In this document: one piece after another, positions 26,901 to 37,785 of the stretch
Layout: each line of letters begins with the position of its first letter
Position numbering within the stretch: position 1 is the first letter of the stretch
From: Bacteroidota bacterium
Lineage (GTDB): Bacteria > Bacteroidota > Rhodothermia > Rhodothermales > Rubricoccaceae
DNA length: 38,176 nucleotides
Direction: 5' to 3'
NCBI GenBank assembly: GCA_012960515.1
Contig: DUBD01000004.1
Span: 11,837-50,012, forward strand
The notes under the pieces: model-generated
What the model saw: only the letters and a program-made list of their open reading frames with translations
Told to the model about the DNA's origin: nothing
Databases searched by the model: none
Made by a program: the position numbers and the translations under genes

Positions 26901-27860
26901 AGTCACGCGGTCCAGGATCGCGTCGCCCTCGGGGCCGTCCAGCGGCGCGTTCTTGTTCCAGCCGACCGGTGCGAGCACGTCGCGCGCGGCCTCGGCGTCC
27001 CACGACTGGCGGAGCGCGTCGGCGGCGTCCGCCAGCGCGGCGCGGGCGTCCTCGAACGAGGGCCGCTCCGGGCGCAGGATCACGCGCGGGAAGTCCGCGA
27101 TGGCCTTGTGGTGCTGCACCAGGGTGGACGGCGCGCGCCCCTTCTCCAACGCGACGGCGGCGAGCGTCGCGTCGCCGTGGACGAGGCGGGCCCAGGCGTC
27201 GGCGGCGGCGCGGGCGCGGAGGGCGTCGCTGTCGGCGTCCTCCACGAAATCCATCTCGAACGGCGTGGCGCTCTCGAAGGCGGCCTGCTCTAGGATCCGC
27301 TTGCAGAAGCCGTGGATGGTGAAGATGCCGGCCTCGTCCACGCGGTCCAGTGCGGCGAGAAGCCGCGCCTCCGCGCGCGGCTGGCGGAGGAGGCTGGCGA
27401 GCGGGCGCGTGAGGTCGTCGGGCTCGGTCTCGCCTCGCGCGACGCCCAGCGCGGTGCGGAGCGCGGCCCGGATGCGGGTCTTGAGCTCCTCCGTGGCCGC
27501 GTTCGTGAACGTGACGACGAGCAGGCGCCGGAGGTCGGGCAGGTCGTCTGCGCCGGCCAGCCAGTCGGGCGCCTCGGCCTCGGGGTTCTCAGGATCGACG
27601 CCGGCCTCGGGGTCCAGCACGAGGCGGAGCACGAGCCCGGCGATGGCGAACGTCTTGCCGGTCCCGGCGCTGGCCTCGACGAGCGTGCGGCCCGCGAGGA
27701 CGGGCGTGGTCGCGTAGTCGAAGGGGGCGGGGGTTTCGGGTGTCGCGTTCGCGCTGGCGGTTGTGGTGGGCGAGGCGTTCGGCTCGCTGGACGGCTCCGC
27801 CAGCGGGGCGGGGGGCGGCGGTCCGTCGCTCTCGGGCGGGGGCTGGCTGAAGAGGTCCAT
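23904..27860 (-). CDS. recB: Exodeoxyribonuclease V beta subunit (RecB)
   Basis: LVEASAGTGKTFAIAGLVLRL; FTNAATEELKTRIR; LIDEFQDTDPQQYAIFRRAF; TTHHNAKGLEYEIVFLPYLW; VALTRARERCYV; nuclease domain GEIDVVARVDDRWWVADWKFNRLG...YGLQLHLYTLGLHRFLRSRLG...GGATYVFLRGM. 8-nt overlap with recD. Confidence 0.95.
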   Translation of the reverse strand: MDLFSQPPPESDGPPPPAPLAEPSSEPNASPTTTASANATPETPAPFDYATTPVLAGRTLVEASAGTGKTFAIAGLVLRLVLDPEAGVDPENPEAEAPDWLAGADDLPDLRRLLVVTFTNAATEELKTRIRAALRTALGVARGETEPDDLTRPLASLLRQPRAEARLLAALDRVDEAGIFTIHGFCKRILEQAAFESATPFEMDFVEDADSDALRARAAADAWARLVHGDATLAAVALEKGRAPSTLVQHHKAIADFPRVILRPERPSFEDARAALADAADALRQSWDAEAARDVLAPVGWNKNAPLDGPEGDAILDRVTAFAEGRDPDGISAVRVCTPAAIKKVGAKRSKDQKATLEAATQWAGFLACEAVVTAADALDTAFVRTFTREVGARVEAIKEHRGQLTFSDLIARLHDALADDATGPLLAQSIRRLFSVALIDEFQDTDPQQYAIFRRAFEGRPLYFVGDPKQAIYAFRGADVHAYLGAQRESTRRFTLGTNWRSTAGLVEAVNRVFEQAERPFLFEGIPFRRVNSSPAKQEPALRDGDLPPLVWWPTPMREGRPLGKTAASESIPPAVAAEISRLIREARMREDEGERPVTPADIAVLVPTRYEAADVLQALQALGIPAVVSRADDVRQSAEIAEVELLLRAVLHPDDERALRAALATTLWGWSAAEIAALDDDTAEAERIHGLVRSWNRMWRTRGVLHVLTDFQHTQGVLARVLATPDGERRATNLRHVRELLHEIEGGGDRSPEDLLHWLRHREDQALPSREMKELRLERDAEAVTITTHHNAKGLEYEIVFLPYLWSLSERDYTMQATTLARTDEGVVYDLGSPMQPETERLRQVDNLAEHVRKAYVALTRARERCYVIWGQVLARRKRLDAMSGLGYLLAGHAAPLDGSDADALADHVELARRAAAVEDPLAVVRAMDPDGEVMGVRDPDAVAAPYAPEQNTGGDLADHPLADDARQRARDQWRRASFSGWTRYSSEPHDSAGLAASDEADADTRDEAPPAGLHAFAAGTGPGTCLHQILQHVHWDDPADETARQRTATHNRETVERLLQAHGLDQPGRPHRAPIRPAEEVLALLERVATAPLFASPDGAPRRMADADHRTAEWSFAFPLGRVAPAALADAFREHGTNPFGAEYARALARLSRDAVDGLMVGEIDVVARVDDRWWVADWKFNRLGSDASAYTPDALQSTMLGHHYGLQLHLYTLGLHRFLRSRLGTAYDYETHIGGATYVFLRGMEGDAIGDEGHASHALAKATGGPEETAPQASGEADREAAPPAPRIPHPSLFTHRPSAALILALDRLLSPDA
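27797..27811. repeat. CCGCCAGCGGGGCGG inside recB, read as APLAE
   Basis: Exact 15-mer in the N-terminal Pro/Ala/Ser linker of RecB. Confidence 0.75.
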
Positions 27861-30800
27861 CACGCCGGGACGCCCTCGCGGACGTGGGTCAGGAGCGGTG
27901 CCCAGAGCCCGAGGGCCCAGCGCGCGAAGTGGTCCTCGGGCACGAAGGGGTCCTCCAGGCCGCGCGTGGCGAGTTGGACGTAGGCGTCGGCGTCGTCCGT
28001 GAAGTCGTTCCAGGCGTCGGAGAAGCCCTTGCGAGCCTCGCGCATGGCGCTGTCGTTGGGGCGGAACGCCTCGGCCGTCGCGCGGCCCGCGGTCACGTCC
28101 GCGAAGTGCGCGAGCTGCTTCGCGCTCATCTTCTTCGCGTAGGCGTGCGAGGCCTTTTCGTAAAGCGGGAGCCGCCCGCGCCGCGCCCGCTTGTAGCCTT
28201 TGACGAGCGCCGCCAGCCAGGCGACCGCGTCGTCTTTCGGGACGGCCTCGAAATGCCTGGAGGTGCCGTCCGCGCCGACGGTACAGGTGACGCCCGGTCG
28301 CTGGGCGCACAGCGCGAGGTGGTCGATCCACGCCGCGATGAGGTGCTTCTCGCGGACCTTCCCGGCGCGGTAGCGGAGCGCGCCGCGGACCGTCGTCCGC
28401 TCCAGCGTGCCCACGAGGCGGACGCCCTCCACCTCCAACGCGACCGCCAGCGGGTCCGTCGCGCCCCACGCCTTGACTTCCTGCGCGATGGGCAGCGCTT
28501 CCTTGCAGGCCCGCGCGAGGACGGACGCGCCGGGCGCGCCGCCGGGGATCTGCCCGCTTCGCCTGAGGCGCTCCGCCAGCGCGTCGGGCGTGAGGCCGTC
28601 GATCATGCCGGTGAGGGCGGCCTCGCGGACGTGGTACTGCTCCAGCGCGTTGAGCTCGATGGGCTCGTCGTCGCGGAGCGCGTCGTCGTCCAGATCCAGG
28701 GAGGCGCGGAGGCGGCGGCGGACGACGAACCGGCTGGGGTTGGTCCACGCGTCCGCGAGGGCGGCGAGCGAGATCGTCTCCACCTCGTCCTCGGGATCGG
28801 GGAGCGGCGTCGCGAAAAAGGCGCCGGGCGGGTCCGCGGCGCCCACGCGGTGCTGGGCGGCGTAGCTCGCGAGCGGCCCGCCACCGCCCGAGAAGTAGTC
28901 CGCGGCGAACGGCTGCAGCCGGTGCTCCACGACGAGCTGGCGGTCGGCGTCGGCGCCCCAGTGGCGGCGGGCGGCGTCGCGGAAGGCGTCCAGGCAGACG
29001 CTCGCGGCGCGCTCGGCGTTGTCCTTCTGGCTGCGGCCGACGTAGCTCAGGATCAGCCGGTCGCGCGCGGCGAGGATGGCGTCCACGAAGAGTTGCTTGT
29101 CCAGACCGCGCGGGTCGGCGTCGCCGGGGCGCGGGGCGTGGGCCACCAGATCGAAGTCCGGCGCGAGGTCCGGGGCGGGGTAGACGCCGTCGTTGAGGCC
29201 GAGGAAGGCCACGACCCGGTGCGGCGCGTGCCGGAGCGCGACGGGCCGGGCGACGGTCACACGACCGGTGAGGTACGGCTCGCGCGTCTCGATCTGCTCC
29301 GCCGCGCCGTCCAGGTGGGAGCGGACGGTGCGGAAGGTCACGGGCTCGTCCGGGGAGCCCGCCAGCCCGTGGAGGCGGGCCAGCTCCTGCGCCTGCTGGC
29401 GGAGGTGGACGATGGCGGTGATCTCGTCCTCGGTCTCGGCGCGGAAGGCGCCGTCCAGGAACTGCACGATGCGGGCGGGCCACTCGTCCAGGCGAGCGGG
29501 GCGGTCCAGCGCGTCGAGCGCGGAGAAGAGCGCCTCGGCCCACTCGCAGAAGCGCCCGAGGAGGTCCGCGCCGCCGAGCCCGGCCACGTCGCACGGGAGG
29601 TGCCCGAGGACGAGCCCCGCGCGGCTGGCGGTCTCGCTCGTGGCGTCCGCCAGCGGGGCGGGGTCGCCCGTCATCACGCCGAGGAGCAGCCGGTCCAGCC
29701 CGAAGCGCCACGTGTGCAGGTCGTCCTCGGGGAGGCCGAACGTGCCCTTCTTCTCGGCGGTGAGGCCCCAGCAGACGCCGGCCTCGCGGATCCACGCGCG
29801 GAGCCGCGGCAGCTCTTCCTCGGAGATGTTCGCGGCGCGGCGGACGACCGGCGTCCCGAGCAGGTCCAGCAGGTCGCTCGCGGTCACGCGGCCCTCGTGC
29901 AGCCGGAGCGCGCGGACGAACGCCTCCACCACGCGACGGGCCGGCGCGTGCGGGTGCTCGGCGACGTGGTAGGGAATCCGGAGCTCCGGCGCGGCGTCCT
30001 CGGCGCCGAAGACGGCGTCCACGAGCGGCGCGTACGTATCCAGGTCCGGCGCGATCACGAGCACGTCGGCCGGGCGGAGGTCCGGGATCTGGGCGAACGC
30101 GTCCAGCAGGCAGTCACGGAGGGCCTCCAGTTCGCGCGTGGGCGAGTGGCAGTCGTGGACGCGGATGGAGCCATCCTCCGGGTCCAGCGGGAGGGGGGCG
30201 GCGGGCGGCGTGTCCGCTGCGAGCGCGGCTTGAAGCTGGTGGAGGGCCGTGGCCCCGCCGGTCTCCACCGCCAGCGGCTGGCGGGCGCCGCCGCCGAGGT
30301 CGGCGAGGACGGTCCAATAGTGCCGGGAGCGGCCGGCGAGGGCGCGGAGGAGCGGGTGCGCGTGCGTCTCGCGCGAGGCGTCGCCGGGCGTGACGGCGTA
30401 GAGCGTCACCGGGACGTGCGCCGCGGCCTCGCGGAGGATGCGGAGGTAGAGCGGCGGGAAGAGCAGCGCGCCGAAGACGGCGATCCGTGGCGGAAGCTGC
30501 GCGAGAGTCCGTTCGTCCGGCTGGCGGAGGGTGCGGGCGAGGGCGAGGAGGCCCGAGGCGCGGTCCAGCGTGGGGCGGCCATCCTCCACGAGGCGGCGCC
30601 AGAGCGCGCGCTGCCACGCGCCGTGCGCGAATTCCGGGAGCGGGTCCTCGCCCCGCGCCCACGCCGCCAGCACGTCCGGGCGGTAGACCTGGTAGTCGTC
30701 GAACAGCGCCGCGACCCGCTTCGCGAGGGGCATCACCTGCCCGCCGGTCTTGCTGAGGTACGCCGCCAGCGGGGCGAACGCGGGATCGTCCGGGAGCGAG

Positions 30801-31123
30801 CCGAGGACCGGCGCGAGCCGCCACGCGAGGGGGCCACCGTCGAACGGGTGCCGCTCGCCGTCACCGGGGCTCGCGTGCTGGACCAGCGCCTGCGCGAGGT
30901 CCGAGGCGAACGTGACGGGCGTGCCGAGGTCCAGCGCGGCGGCGCAGCCCAGCCGGTCCGCGAGGGCTTTGGTGAGCCACGCCCGCAGGCCCACGTTCTG
31001 CGCCACGAGCACGGTCTCGGTCTCCGTCGGCGGGAGCGGGTCCCGCGCGAGGGTGTCCGCCAGCGCGTCGAACAGCGGTTCGAGGCGCGGCGCGGTGACG
31101 ACGTGGAAGCCCGGCTCGGGCAC
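27860..31123 (-). CDS. recC: Exodeoxyribonuclease V gamma subunit (RecC)
   Basis: FHVVTAPRLEPLFDALADTLARDPLPPTETETVLVAQNVGLRAWLTKALADRLG; VLVIAPDLDTYAPLVDAVF; VVAFLGLNDGVYP; LDKQLFVDAILAARDRLILSYVGRSQKDN. Stop/start overlap with recB (TGATG). Confidence 0.94.
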   Translation of the reverse strand: MPEPGFHVVTAPRLEPLFDALADTLARDPLPPTETETVLVAQNVGLRAWLTKALADRLGCAAALDLGTPVTFASDLAQALVQHASPGDGERHPFDGGPLAWRLAPVLGSLPDDPAFAPLAAYLSKTGGQVMPLAKRVAALFDDYQVYRPDVLAAWARGEDPLPEFAHGAWQRALWRRLVEDGRPTLDRASGLLALARTLRQPDERTLAQLPPRIAVFGALLFPPLYLRILREAAAHVPVTLYAVTPGDASRETHAHPLLRALAGRSRHYWTVLADLGGGARQPLAVETGGATALHQLQAALAADTPPAAPLPLDPEDGSIRVHDCHSPTRELEALRDCLLDAFAQIPDLRPADVLVIAPDLDTYAPLVDAVFGAEDAAPELRIPYHVAEHPHAPARRVVEAFVRALRLHEGRVTASDLLDLLGTPVVRRAANISEEELPRLRAWIREAGVCWGLTAEKKGTFGLPEDDLHTWRFGLDRLLLGVMTGDPAPLADATSETASRAGLVLGHLPCDVAGLGGADLLGRFCEWAEALFSALDALDRPARLDEWPARIVQFLDGAFRAETEDEITAIVHLRQQAQELARLHGLAGSPDEPVTFRTVRSHLDGAAEQIETREPYLTGRVTVARPVALRHAPHRVVAFLGLNDGVYPAPDLAPDFDLVAHAPRPGDADPRGLDKQLFVDAILAARDRLILSYVGRSQKDNAERAASVCLDAFRDAARRHWGADADRQLVVEHRLQPFAADYFSGGGGPLASYAAQHRVGAADPPGAFFATPLPDPEDEVETISLAALADAWTNPSRFVVRRRLRASLDLDDDALRDDEPIELNALEQYHVREAALTGMIDGLTPDALAERLRRSGQIPGGAPGASVLARACKEALPIAQEVKAWGATDPLAVALEVEGVRLVGTLERTTVRGALRYRAGKVREKHLIAAWIDHLALCAQRPGVTCTVGADGTSRHFEAVPKDDAVAWLAALVKGYKRARRGRLPLYEKASHAYAKKMSAKQLAHFADVTAGRATAEAFRPNDSAMREARKGFSDAWNDFTDDADAYVQLATRGLEDPFVPEDHFARWALGLWAPLLTHVREGVPA
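29647..29661. repeat. CCGCCAGCGGGGCGG inside recC, read as PAPLAD
   Basis: Exact 15-mer; protein context VMTGDPAPLADATSET. Confidence 0.75.
30763..30776. repeat. CCGCCAGCGGGGCG inside recC, read as APLAA
   Basis: 14-mer match; protein context PAFAPLAAYLSK. Confidence 0.65.
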
Positions 31124-31182
31124 GAATGGGTCCGTGTTTTTCAGGCCGCGAAGCTAACGCCCGGGGCTGCGACAAGGCCCTG

Positions 31183-31857
31183 TCAGCCGCCCTCCTCCGG
31201 CGCCTCTTCTTCCGACTGGCGGGCCTCCTGGCGGCGCATCTCGTGCCCCTTCAGGTGGATGCCGAGGTCGAGCCCGGTCTTGAGGAGCACGAAGAGCGCC
31301 ATCGCCCAGATCGCGCCGTCCGCCGCGAGGAGCAGGAAGCCGCCGGCGATGATCACGATATGGAGCACCACCACGCGGCCGTACGGCTTGAACATCTCCG
31401 CCATCGTGTTCGTCGCGCGCCACTCGCCGCCGGCGAGGTAGTTCATCGCGAACGAGGCGCCGTGGCTCAGCACGAGCGGCACGAGTCCTTCCCACGGGAC
31501 GCCCTCGAACGCCGCCGCCAGCCCGGCGCCCTCCAACTCGCGCCCACCGCCGAACAGGCTGTACACGAACACGCCGTGCACGAACCAGAACATCCCGAAG
31601 TGGACCACGAAGAACCCGCCGGGGACCACCCGCGCGAGGGCCGTCCACCAGCGGATGGGCTCGCCCGCGGTCAGCATCCGCAGCAGCGCGAACGCGCCGA
31701 TCACGCCGTTCTCGGCCCAGTAGAGCCACATGATCCCGAACAGGTCCCACCCGAACCAGATCACGCCCACGAGGGGCACGAGGTTGGCGAGCACCAGCCC
31801 GACGGCCGAGGGGACCGAGGGGCCGCGGACGAGCGGCGCGGTGGCGACGGAGGGCAT
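31183..31857 (-). CDS. DUF6498-like multi-pass membrane protein
   Basis: VGLVLANLVPLVGVIWFGWDLFGIMWLYWAENGVIGAFALLRMLTAGEP; several TM segments. Confidence 0.75.
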   Translation of the reverse strand: MPSVATAPLVRGPSVPSAVGLVLANLVPLVGVIWFGWDLFGIMWLYWAENGVIGAFALLRMLTAGEPIRWWTALARVVPGGFFVVHFGMFWFVHGVFVYSLFGGGRELEGAGLAAAFEGVPWEGLVPLVLSHGASFAMNYLAGGEWRATNTMAEMFKPYGRVVVLHIVIIAGGFLLLAADGAIWAMALFVLLKTGLDLGIHLKGHEMRRQEARQSEEEAPEEGG

Positions 31858-31868
31858 GGCCGAGGCTA

Positions 31869-31882
31869 CCGCCAGCGGGGCG
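31869..31882. repeat. CCGCCAGCGGGGCG intergenic copy
   Basis: 14-mer match upstream of the DUF6498-like gene. Confidence 0.7.
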
Positions 31883-31908
31883 AGGGCGGACCTCCCGCGA
31901 TCACGGGA

Positions 31909-32586
31909 TCAGCGGCCGGCGTAGAGCGGGCTCCGCGTCAGCACGTCGTACGGGTTGACGGGCGTGCCGCGGCCGGAGCCGGTCTTGCGGAGCACCTGGA
32001 AGTGGAGGTGCGGGCCCTGCGCGTTGCCTGTGCTGCCCACCGTGCCCAGCACGTCGCCGCGGCGGACCTCGGTGCCGATCTCGACATCGTCCGCGTAGGC
32101 GTCCAGGTGCGCGTAGTAGAAGTCGTGCGTGCCGTCTGCGCTCGTGAGGTAGAGCGTGCGCCCGCCGAGGCTGTTCCAGTGCTTCCGCGAGATCCGTCCG
32201 TCCACGACGGCCACGACGGGCGTTCCGGTGGGCGCCGCGATGTCGATGGCGTTGTGCGTGCGGCCGCCGGACCGCGGGGCGTGGAACGAGTCGCGGAGCT
32301 GGCTCACCTCGATGCCCTCCACCGGGATCATGAGGCCGGCCGCGAGGCCGGGGGCGGCACCGCTCGGGCGCGGGGTAGCGGCGCCGGGCCGCTCCGGGCG
32401 CTCCGCCACGATGCGGACGGCGCCCGTCCGGGGCCGCTCGGCCGGCCGCTCCGTCGCGCGGTCACTGCCGCGGTCGGAGCGGGGCGCCATGGCCCACCCG
32501 CTGGCGGCCGTTCCGGCGGAGGGGGCCGCGCAGGCCGTGAGGACCACCGCCAGCGCGGCGAGCGAGAGGATCGGGAGGGAGCGCAT
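31909..32586 (-). CDS. M23 family metallopeptidase (paralog 1)
   Basis: Lipoprotein-like signal MRSLPILSLAALAVVLTACAAPS; GGRTHNAIDIAAPTGTPVVAVVDG; FYYAHLDAY; GPHLHFQVL. Confidence 0.9.
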   Translation of the reverse strand: MRSLPILSLAALAVVLTACAAPSAGTAASGWAMAPRSDRGSDRATERPAERPRTGAVRIVAERPERPGAATPRPSGAAPGLAAGLMIPVEGIEVSQLRDSFHAPRSGGRTHNAIDIAAPTGTPVVAVVDGRISRKHWNSLGGRTLYLTSADGTHDFYYAHLDAYADDVEIGTEVRRGDVLGTVGSTGNAQGPHLHFQVLRKTGSGRGTPVNPYDVLTRSPLYAGR

Positions 32587-32637
32587 GGGCCTGGACGCGA
32601 GTGAGGGATCTCGGGTATCGGCGGCCCGGCGCGAGTC

Positions 32638-33231
32638 TCAACCCCGGACCGTCTCGCGGTCGGTGTGGAGCTCGCTCCGCCGTAGCAGAGGATACGGGTT
32701 GACGGGGCTGCCCCGCCCACGCGATCCGTCCCGCCGGAGCACCTGGAAGTGGAGGTGCGGCGCGCGCGCGTTGCCCGTCGTGCCGACGTAGCCGATCACG
32801 TCGCCCTGCCGCACCTCCGTGCCGACGCTCATGCCGTCGGCGTAACGCGAGAGGTGCGCGTAGTAGAAATCGTGCGAGCCGTCCGCGCTGCGGAGGTAGA
32901 GCGTGATGCCGCCCAGACGGTTGCGCGTGCGGCGCACGATCTCCCCGTCCGCGACGGCCAGCACGGGCGTCCCGCGCGGCGCCATGATGTCGATGGAGCG
33001 GTGCACGCGCCCGCCGGAGCGCGGCGACGTGAACGAGTCCTTGAGGTCGTCCGGGGCGATGCCTTCGACGGGGATGAGCAGGCGGTTCAGGCTAAAGCTC
33101 CGCGCCTCGCGCGTGAGCTGGGCGGGGACCTCGGTCGTGTCCGCGCTGGCGGGCGGCGTCAGCGGGGCGGGCGGCGTGGCGGAGACGGGGAGGGCGAGCG
33201 CGGCGAGGGCCGCGGCGAAGAGGAGACGCAC
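32638..33231 (-). CDS. M23 family metallopeptidase (paralog 2; GTG start proposed)
   Basis: VRLLFAAALAALALPVSA signal; GGRVHRSIDIMAPRGTPVLAVADG; FYYAHLSRY; APHLHFQVL. Confidence 0.88.
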   Translation of the reverse strand: MRLLFAAALAALALPVSATPPAPLTPPASADTTEVPAQLTREARSFSLNRLLIPVEGIAPDDLKDSFTSPRSGGRVHRSIDIMAPRGTPVLAVADGEIVRRTRNRLGGITLYLRSADGSHDFYYAHLSRYADGMSVGTEVRQGDVIGYVGTTGNARAPHLHFQVLRRDGSRGRGSPVNPYPLLRRSELHTDRETVRG

Positions 33232-33382
33232 GGGGGGCGGAGGGTGGTGGTGAGGCCCGGCGCACCCCTCGGATCGGGGCGCCACCCCTGGCGGGGTGCG
33301 AAGAACCTAACACCCCGAATCGCTCGGGTGGCCGCTCGTCCTTCCGCGGGTTAGGCGCGGGGCTCGGTCCGCCCGATCCGAC

Positions 33383-33420
33383 CCGCCAGCGGGCGAGCGG
33401 TTACTCCGCCCCGCTGGCGG
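33383..33420. repeat. Inverted pair of the CCGCCAGCGGG motif spanning the stop codon of M23 paralog 3
   Basis: CCGCCAGCGGG(33383-33393) and CCCGCTGGCGG(33410-33420); the TAA stop (33401-33403, minus strand) lies in the loop. Confidence 0.75.
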
Positions 33421-34087
33421 TGGCGGTGCGCGAGGAGTCCGGCGCCGCGTAGGGGGCGCGCGCCCGGTCCGAGATCCGCTGGCGCACGTCCAGGAAGCGG
33501 AGGAGGCCGTACGGGTTGAGCGGCGTCTCGCGCCCGCCCGCGCGGAGCACCATCTGCAGGTGGAGGTGCGGCGGCGTGCCGCGCGCGTTGCCCGTCGTGC
33601 CGACGGTGCCGAGCGTGTCGCCGCGGGCGACGGACTGGCCCGCGCGGAGGCCGTCGGCGAAGGCGTCCAGGTGCGCGTAGTAGAACGCGTAGCGGCCCGT
33701 CTCGCTGCGGAGCCAGAGCGCGTTGCCGCCCAGCCCGTTCGTGCCCACGCTCTCCAGTGTCCCGTCCGTGATGGCCACCACGGGCGTCCCGCGCGGCGCG
33801 AAGAGGTCCAGCGCGAGGTGCGTCCGGCCCCCGGAGCGCGCCGTCCGGTAGGAGTCGTAGAGGTCCTCCGGGTTCACGCCCACCACGGGCATCACCACCT
33901 CCGAGCCGTCCAGCGCGCGCGGAGCGGAGTGCGCGCTGGCGGTGCGCGTGGAGGCGCCCGGCGCATCCGTGGAGAACGGCGCGGGCTCGCCGGGCCGCGC
34001 GAGCCAGATGGCCGCGGCTCCGGCGAGGAGCCCCACAAGAGCGGCGATGGCGACGAACTTCACGGGCGGAGGCGAGGACCGCCCCAA
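33401..34087 (-). CDS. M23 family metallopeptidase (paralog 3; start could be the GTG at 34063)
   Basis: VKFVAIAALVGLLAGAAAIWLA membrane anchor; GGRTHLALDLFAPRGTPVVAITDG; FYYAHLDAF; PPHLHLQMVL. Confidence 0.88.
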   Translation of the reverse strand: MGRSSPPPVKFVAIAALVGLLAGAAAIWLARPGEPAPFSTDAPGASTRTASAHSAPRALDGSEVVMPVVGVNPEDLYDSYRTARSGGRTHLALDLFAPRGTPVVAITDGTLESVGTNGLGGNALWLRSETGRYAFYYAHLDAFADGLRAGQSVARGDTLGTVGTTGNARGTPPHLHLQMVLRAGGRETPLNPYGLLRFLDVRQRISDRARAPYAAPDSSRTATASGAE

Positions 34088-34092
34088 AGTAG

Positions 34093-34117
34093 GAGGCGGG
34101 GCGGGACCGCCCGCCTC
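34093..34117. terminator. GC-rich hairpin between M23 paralog 3 and proline dehydrogenase
   Basis: GAGGCGGG(34093-34100)/CCCGCCTC(34110-34117); overlaps the proline dehydrogenase stop. Confidence 0.45.
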
Positions 34118-34988
34118 ACCCGCGCACGAGCGCCTTCAGCACGAAGAACACGTTCTCCTTCCGCTCCCGGAGGCGGCGCGTGAAGTACGGCCCCCACTCC
34201 GTGCCGTAGGGCACGTACGTCCGCATCCGGTATCCCTGACGCACGAGGTCCTTCTGCGTCTCATCGCGCAGGCCGTAGAGCATCTGGAACTCGAAGCGGT
34301 CTCGCGAGACGCCCTCCTGCACCACGACGGCCTTCGTGGCCTCGATCAACTCGTCATCGTGCGTGGCGATGCCGGGGTAGCGGGCCTCCGTCAGCAGCGT
34401 CTTCGCGTAGCCCATGTACGCCTCGCGGATGTCCGGCATCCTCTGCAGCGCGAGCTCCGCGGGCTCCTTGTACGCGCCCTTGCAGAGCCGCACGCGGGCG
34501 TTCAGCTCCGCCATCCGCGCGACGTCGCCGCCGGTGCGCGTGAGGTACGCCTGGAGCACCGGCCCCACGTGGTCCGGGTAGTCCGGGTAGACGCGCTCGA
34601 AGAAGTCCAGCGTGGACTGCGTCAGCCCCGACCCCTCCATGTCCAGGCGCACGAAGAGGTCGGCCTCGCGGGCGCGGTCCAGGAGCGTCCGGAGGTTCGC
34701 CTCGCACAGCTCCGCGTCGATCACCTGCCCGATCATGGACAGCTTGATGGAGATCCCGACGGCCTCGGGCGGCGCGCCGCGGCCGTCGCGGTAGACCGCC
34801 AGCCGCTCGACGAGCGCGCAGTACTCGTCGGCGAAGGCCTCGGCACGGGCGCGGTGGGGCACGTCTTCGCCGAGGAGGTCCAGCGTGAAGTAGCGCCCGC
34901 TGTCCAGGATGGGGGCGAGGGCGGGGAGGGCGGCGTCGAGGGACTCGCCGGCTACGAACCGGCGGGCCAGCGCGAAGGGGAGCTTCAT
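34116..34988 (-). CDS. Proline dehydrogenase
   Basis: ISIKLSMIGQVID, DLFVRLDMEGSGLTQSTLDFFERV, VRLCKGAYKEP, FEFQMLYGLRDETQ, GYRMRTYVPYGTEWGPYFTRRLRERKEN. Confidence 0.93.
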   Translation of the reverse strand: MKLPFALARRFVAGESLDAALPALAPILDSGRYFTLDLLGEDVPHRARAEAFADEYCALVERLAVYRDGRGAPPEAVGISIKLSMIGQVIDAELCEANLRTLLDRAREADLFVRLDMEGSGLTQSTLDFFERVYPDYPDHVGPVLQAYLTRTGGDVARMAELNARVRLCKGAYKEPAELALQRMPDIREAYMGYAKTLLTEARYPGIATHDDELIEATKAVVVQEGVSRDRFEFQMLYGLRDETQKDLVRQGYRMRTYVPYGTEWGPYFTRRLRERKENVFFVLKALVRG

Positions 34989-35160
34989 GGGAGTCAGGGC
35001 GCCCGCCCCGGTGTGGGGCGGGGGAGCCGCGGCGGCGCGCCTGTGGGAGTCCTGTCGGAAGCGCTTCGATGCCGGGCGGCCGAAGCTACGCGGGGGCGGT
35101 GGGCGGGGCTTCGTGAGGATGGAACGATATGTGCCTGAAGGCGGGGAGTCCCACTTGCCG

Positions 35161-35174
35161 CCCCGCCAGCGGGG
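35161..35174. repeat. CCCCGCCAGCGGGG palindromic variant upstream of the histidine kinase
   Basis: CCCCGC-CA-GCGGGG perfect hairpin, 15 bp upstream of the GTG start at 35190. Confidence 0.65.
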
Positions 35175-35189
35175 TGCGCGCTACGATTC

Positions 35190-37748
<2,559 letters not shown>

Positions 37749-37785
37749 CGCGGAACCCGGACCGGCGCAGGCCCTTCCACGGCCC

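Noticed and set aside
27884-31441. 1185-aa plus-strand ORF
   Set aside because: Antisense shadow of recC; composition-driven open frame without domain features.
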